Source: Verrucomicrobiota bacterium
GTDB lineage: Bacteria; Verrucomicrobiota; Verrucomicrobiia; Limisphaerales; SIBE01
Direction of reading: 5' to 3'
DNA length: 35,539 bases
Assembly: GCA_016871535.1 (NCBI GenBank)
Contig: VHCZ01000036.1
Span: 1-35,539 of the forward strand
Shown: positions 32,117 through 35,539 of the stretch, piece by piece
How positions within the stretch are numbered: position 1 is the first letter of the stretch
Layout: the number at the start of each line of letters is the position of its first letter
Position numbers and translations under genes: made by a program
Notes under the pieces: model-generated
The model's input: the letters and a program-made list of their open reading frames with translations, nothing else
The model's database searches: none
Told to the model about the DNA's origin: nothing

Positions 32117-33636
32117 AATCCATTCGCTGGTGGCCTGCAATCCTGATCTCGATCGCCGCCGCGGGCGGCCTGATTTGGGTTTGGGGATGGTACGGCGCTT
32201 CGCGGCAGGATCGAATCGTCGCCACCGCGCCGGTGCTCTTCGGCACGATCGTGCTGCTGCTTTTTTGGCTCGTCCTTTTTTCGCGCGCTCATTCCAAGAT
32301 TCGGTGGACCGTGCTGGGCGGCGTGGCAGGCGCGCTGGCCATCGCGGTTGGGCTTTTCCGGATTCGCGGTGTCACTGGCGATTTGCTGCCCATCCTGGAG
32401 TTTCGCTGGAAACGGTCAGTGGCGCAGCCAATCGAACTCAGCCCGGCTCCGGCGGCGAAGCCGGAAATCAAGTCCACGCCTTTCGATTATCCGCAATTCC
32501 TCGGCCCCAATCGCAACGCGACGGTCGCCGGCCCGAAATTGCGCCGGGATTGGGCAGCGAATCCTCCGAGCTTGCTCTGGCGGCAACCGATTGGCGCGGC
32601 CTGGTCGGGTTTCGCCGTGGTCGGTGATCGCGCGGTGACCCAGGAACAGCGCGGAGAAGACGAAATGGTGGTCTGCTACGATTTGAACTCCGGGAGAGTT
32701 CTTTGGTCCCACGCGGACCGAACCCGCTATTTCACGACGATTGCCGGCGAAGGCCCCAGAGCCACGCCGACCATCGTGAGCAATCGCATCTATGCGCTGG
32801 GAGCAACCGGGCGTTTGAATTGCCTCGACCTCGCCAGCGGAAAACCGATTTGGTCGAAAGATATCGTGGAGGACAATCGTAGCCACGTCCCGGAATGGGG
32901 GCTGAGCGGATCGCCGCTCGTCGTGGATGACCTCGTGATCGTGAGCGCCGGTGGGCGTGACGGGCGCTCGCTGGTGGCGTACGAACGCGAGACAGGCCAG
33001 TTCAAATGGGGAGGAGGAACGGATGGCGCGGGCTATAGTTCTCCTTATCTGGCGACCCTCGGTGGCGCCCGGCAGATCCTAATTTTTAACGCGCACGGCA
33101 TTGCGGCACACACCCTGGGTTCCGGGAATGTTCTCTGGGAGTATCCGTGGCCCGGCGGCCATCCGCACGTCGCGCTTCCCGTGATCTTGCCTGGCGATCA
33201 AGTGCTCGTGTCGAGCGGCTACGGCACAGGCAGCGAGTTGTTGAAAATTCAATCAGGAACCAACTGGATTCCTCGGCGCGTCTGGAAATCTACCCGCCTC
33301 AAAGCCAAGTTCACTAATGTCGTTTATCGCGACGGCTTCATTTACGGCCTCGACGACGGAATTCTGGTTTGCCTCGATGCCTCGGATGGCGCGTTGAAAT
33401 GGAAAGAAGGCCGTTATGGACACGGCCAGGTCATTCTCGTGGACGATCTGATGCTGGTGATGGCGGAGTCCGGCGAAGTGGTCTTGATCGAACCGGTGCC
33501 GGAGGAACATCGAAAGCTCGCCGGCTTCCGAGCGTTGCACAGCAAGACATGGAATCCGCCGAGCTTGGCCGGCGAGTTCTTGCTGGTGCGCAACGACAAG
33601 GAAGCCGCGCGCTATCGGATGCCGGTCGCGGAGTGA
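32113..33636 (+). CDS. Membrane-anchored PQQ-like beta-propeller protein
   Basis: I start at the GTG at 32113, which overlaps the upstream TGA (GTGA). This gives 507 residues and puts a membrane helix right at the N-terminus ('WWPAILISIAAAGGLIWVWG'). Two more helices follow ('VLFGTIVLLLFWLVLFS' and 'GGVAGALAIAVGLF'). The C-terminal ~380 residues form PQQ-like propeller repeats: 'YDLNSGRVLWSH', 'LDLASGKPIWSK', 'YERETGQFKWGG' and 'LDASDGALKWKEG', with 'GPRATPTIVSNRIYALGATG'. The region opens with 'YPQFLGPNRNATV', common in PVC outer-membrane-biogenesis-type quinoprotein families. It probably hangs in the periplasm as a binding or scaffold domain. No quinone-binding residues can be assigned with confidence. 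Coupling to the pseudopilin gene suggests related function. Confidence 0.9.
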   Translation: MKSIRWWPAILISIAAAGGLIWVWGWYGASRQDRIVATAPVLFGTIVLLLFWLVLFSRAHSKIRWTVLGGVAGALAIAVGLFRIRGVTGDLLPILEFRWKRSVAQPIELSPAPAAKPEIKSTPFDYPQFLGPNRNATVAGPKLRRDWAANPPSLLWRQPIGAAWSGFAVVGDRAVTQEQRGEDEMVVCYDLNSGRVLWSHADRTRYFTTIAGEGPRATPTIVSNRIYALGATGRLNCLDLASGKPIWSKDIVEDNRSHVPEWGLSGSPLVVDDLVIVSAGGRDGRSLVAYERETGQFKWGGGTDGAGYSSPYLATLGGARQILIFNAHGIAAHTLGSGNVLWEYPWPGGHPHVALPVILPGDQVLVSSGYGTGSELLKIQSGTNWIPRRVWKSTRLKAKFTNVVYRDGFIYGLDDGILVCLDASDGALKWKEGRYGHGQVILVDDLMLVMAESGEVVLIEPVPEEHRKLAGFRALHSKTWNPPSLAGEFLLVRNDKEAARYRMPVAE

Positions 33637-33645
33637 CGAGACTCG

Positions 33646-34770
33646 TCAAGCTGTGGCCGGCGTTGCCTCGCGTTTCTCGATGATCGCTGCAACGATGCGA
33701 TCGGCAACCTGCGGGTTGTCCACCAGCGCCTGGCGGGCGGCGTCTTTGCCCTGGCCAATCAGTTCGCCCTGGAATTGGAGCCACGCGCCTTTCTTTTCCA
33801 CTACGCCGGCGTCCACTCCCACGTCGATGATGCTGCCTTCTTTGTTGATCCCGTGATTGAAGTAAATGTCGAATTCGGCCTCGGCAAACGGCGGCGCGAG
33901 CTTGTTCTTAACGATTTTGACTTTGACGCGATTGCCGATGGCGTTGCCGGTGGTGTTCTTGAGCGTGTCCTTGCGCCGGATATCGATGCGGACGCTGGCG
34001 TAAAACTTCAGCGCTTTGCCCCCGGGCGTCGTTTCGGGATTGCCAAACATGACGCCGACCTTCTCCCGCATCTGGTTCGTGAACACGCAAGCCGTCTTGG
34101 CCTTGCTCAGAATGGCTGTGAGTTTTCGCAAGGCCTGGCTCATGAGCCGCGCTTGCATGCCCATCGTGGCCATGCCCATTTCGCCGTCCAGCTCGGCCTT
34201 GGGCACCAGCGCGGCAACGGAATCGATGACGATGACGTCGAGCGCATTCGAGCGCGCGAGCGTCTCGCAAATGGTCAGCGCTTCTTCACCGCTGTCGGGC
34301 TGCGAAACGAGAAGGTCATCCAGATTTACACCGAGCCGGCGCGCGTAGTTCGGATCCAGCGCATGTTCCGCGTCGATGAACGCGGCCAGGCCGCCGGCCT
34401 TTTGGGCGTTGGCGATCACATGAAGCATCAGCGTGGTCTTGCCCGACGATTCCGGACCGAAAATCTCGATGACGCGGCCGCGCGGCAAACCGCCGATCCC
34501 TAGCGCCAGATCCACGGCGAGAGCGCCGGTCGGGATGACATCGATCTGCACTCGGTGCGCGTCCCCCAACCGCATGATGCTGCCTTCGCCATACGCTTTG
34601 GTGATCGTGGAAATCGCCGCCTCGAGATCGCGCTGGCGCGCGGCGGAAATCTTCGGCGCTTCGGCGGATCGCGTTTCTCCGGAGGCTCGTTCAGGCGCGG
34701 ATTTTTCGCCGTTGGATTTTTCCACGGCAGCTTTTTCGACAACAGTTTTCTCAGCAGATTTAGCGGGCAT
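33646..34770 (-). CDS. recA: Recombinase RecA
   Basis: A 374-residue DNA-dependent ATPase for strand exchange and SOS induction. Walker A 'GPESSGKT' is at residues 105-112. '[20 protein letters not shown]' holds Walker B and loop 1. Loop 2 is in '[20 protein letters not shown]', and the body continues '[14 protein letters not shown]'. The first ~40 residues are an Ala/Glu/Lys-rich extension absent from E. coli RecA. 'AAAGGAGAGAT' just before the ATG is one of the few clear Shine-Dalgarno sequences in the window. A weak -35/-10 pair (TGGACA, 17 nt, TACACG) lies upstream; I see no convincing LexA box. The stop codon is 9 nt from that of the convergent propeller gene, with no terminator between them. 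Confidence 0.98.
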   Translation of the reverse strand: MPAKSAEKTVVEKAAVEKSNGEKSAPERASGETRSAEAPKISAARQRDLEAAISTITKAYGEGSIMRLGDAHRVQIDVIPTGALAVDLALGIGGLPRGRVIEIFGPESSGKTTLMLHVIANAQKAGGLAAFIDAEHALDPNYARRLGVNLDDLLVSQPDSGEEALTICETLARSNALDVIVIDSVAALVPKAELDGEMGMATMGMQARLMSQALRKLTAILSKAKTACVFTNQMREKVGVMFGNPETTPGGKALKFYASVRIDIRRKDTLKNTTGNAIGNRVKVKIVKNKLAPPFAEAEFDIYFNHGINKEGSIIDVGVDAGVVEKKGAWLQFQGELIGQGKDAARQALVDNPQVADRIVAAIIEKREATPATA

Positions 34771-35065
34771 ATCTCTCCTTTCGTCTTTCGACTACGTGTA
34801 ATGAAAATCTTCGGGCTTGTCCAGCAACATCGTCAGTTCTGTCGATTTAGTGCATTGAAATCGTGATGCGTCTGCCAGTGGTGGCAACCGGCGGTGCGGC
34901 GAGGCGACCGCCGGGCCCAAAACTGCTCTTCAGCCAAGCTCCGCAGGAGCGTCGCTCCACCCAGGGCGGTTTTCGGTCGAACGTGTGTTCACAACTGGCA
35001 AATGCATCCGTGCAATCGTTGGCGTTGCGATGCGTTTTAGCCAAGAAAATAAACCGGGAATGACC

Positions 35066-35093
35066 TTGACTTGCGGGCCAGGGAGCCTAAGAT
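35066..35093 (+). promoter_or_regulatory. Promoter for the repeat protein at 35166
   Basis: TTGACT (35066-35071) and TAAGAT (35088-35093) are separated by 16 nt. The ATG lies 73 nt past the -10 box. The rest of the 34771-35165 gap shows a G/C-rich stretch at 34870-34960 and no gene. Confidence 0.6.
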
Positions 35094-35165
35094 GCGCCCC
35101 GTAGCGTGGGATTGATCGCTCGTATAGCGTTAATTCGTTCAGCATTCATCAAACTCAGCACCTCT

Positions 35166-35539
35166 ATGAAATACCTCAAGTACGGCGTCGTGGCCGCGGT
35201 CTTGATGGCGTTGCAACTTTCCATTGCAGCCCAAGACAAACCCGAACAAAAACCTGAAAAACCAAGAAAATCTGGCACCGGCAAACCTGAGAAACCTCGC
35301 GGGGACAAACCCCCGGATAACAAGCCCCCCACCGGAACGCAGTCTCCACCAACCGGAAAACCGGGGAAACCGCCTGGTGACCAGCCTCCACCGACCGGAA
35401 CGCAACCTCCACCAACCGGAACACAGCCTCCACCGACCGGAACGCAGCCTCCACCGACCGGAACGCAACCTCCACCGACCGGAACGCAACCTCCACCGAC
35501 CGGAACGCAACCTCCACCGACCGGAAAACCGGGGAAACC
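35166..35539 (+). CDS. Secreted Pro/Thr/Gly/Gln repeat protein (3' end outside the window)
   Basis: The ATG at 35166 opens a signal peptide ('MKYLKYGVVAAVLMALQLS' then 'IAAQ'). A Lys/Pro/Glu-rich stretch follows ('DKPEQKPEKPRKSGTGKPEK'), then a low-complexity tail of 'PPPTGTQ' repeats broken by 'PPTGKPGKP'. No stop occurs before the window ends, so the gene is partial. The tail is disordered and cationic to neutral, the type of linker found in wall- or outer-membrane-associated proteins, but no domain is visible to fix a function. The other strand is also open through the repeat, which I read as an artefact of the 21-bp period. Confidence 0.7.
   Translation, partial: MKYLKYGVVAAVLMALQLSIAAQDKPEQKPEKPRKSGTGKPEKPRGDKPPDNKPPTGTQSPPTGKPGKPPGDQPPPTGTQPPPTGTQPPPTGTQPPPTGTQPPPTGTQPPPTGTQPPPTGKPGK
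35385..35510 (+). repeat. 21-bp coding tandem repeat (PPPTGTQ)
   Basis: Six units of the 21-bp pattern 'cctccaccgaccggaacgca' plus one base run from 35385, followed by a unit that switches to 'ccgaccggaaaaccgggg'. The same switch occurs earlier at about 35349-35370, so there is a larger-scale repeat too. Differences between units are third-position or single-base changes. Confidence 0.9.

Noticed and set aside
34771-34860. Possible LexA box upstream of recA
   Set aside because: 'gaactgacgatgttg' has only loose dyad symmetry and does not match the E. coli or the Gram-positive consensus spacing.
35139-35517. Minus-strand ORFs rich in 'RSVEVAF' repeats
   Set aside because: They are the antisense reading of the 21-bp repeat; the plus frame has a signal peptide and promoter.

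Overview
The window looks like a piece of a Gram-negative chromosome from the PVC superphylum, most likely Verrucomicrobiota (my best guess is the Limisphaerales/Pedosphaerales side). The reasons are an lpxD gene, a secreted sulfatase, a 'PAFTLIELLVVVAIIAILASMLLPALSRAK' type pseudopilin (shown here only as a family type; the actual motif is quoted in pieces in its entry), a membrane-anchored beta-propeller protein, high G+C, few Shine-Dalgarno leaders, and a very high density of short palindromic repeats. The taxonomic call is inference, since no rRNA gene is present.

Layout. 1-1.5 kb: a 138-bp tandem array and related palindromic elements. 1.5-23.2 kb, minus strand: a type II secretion / type IV pilus-like assembly cluster. 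Read 5' to 3' it is gspE, gspF, a roughly 760-bp gap, gspG, gspH, gspI, gspJ, gspK, a repeat-filled gap, a PilM-PilN-like fusion, a PilO-PilP-like protein, another repeat-filled gap, a giant secretin of about 3021 residues, and a lipoprotein. 23.2-24.7 kb: tiny ORFs, a terminator hairpin and an inverted-repeat element. 24.7-29.1 kb, minus strand: a double-domain adenylate kinase, a sulfatase and lpxD. 29.1-33.6 kb, plus strand: a small Cys-containing protein with its own promoter, a Gfo/Idh/MocA oxidoreductase, and a coupled pair of pseudopilin and beta-propeller protein. 33.6-34.8 kb, minus strand: recA. From 35.17 kb: the start of a secreted Pro/Thr/Gly/Gln repeat protein cut by the window edge.

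How the genes work together. GspE would power assembly and GspF would be the inner-membrane platform. GspG is the major pseudopilin and GspH-K the minor ones. The PilM/N and PilO/P-like proteins would form the inner-membrane ring and link to the secretin. The secretin carries about 30 periplasmic N-type repeats where a normal GspD has three or four, and is the most striking object here.

A second theme runs across the window. A modular family of short palindromic elements combines a shared 'catgggaag...cccatgaacc' head with different palindromic cores. These elements fill the intergenic gaps and also appear as in-frame insertions inside gspJ, gspK and the PilM-like gene, with spacings of 138, 144 and 147 bp, all multiples of three. 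This resembles Rickettsia palindromic elements in behaviour.
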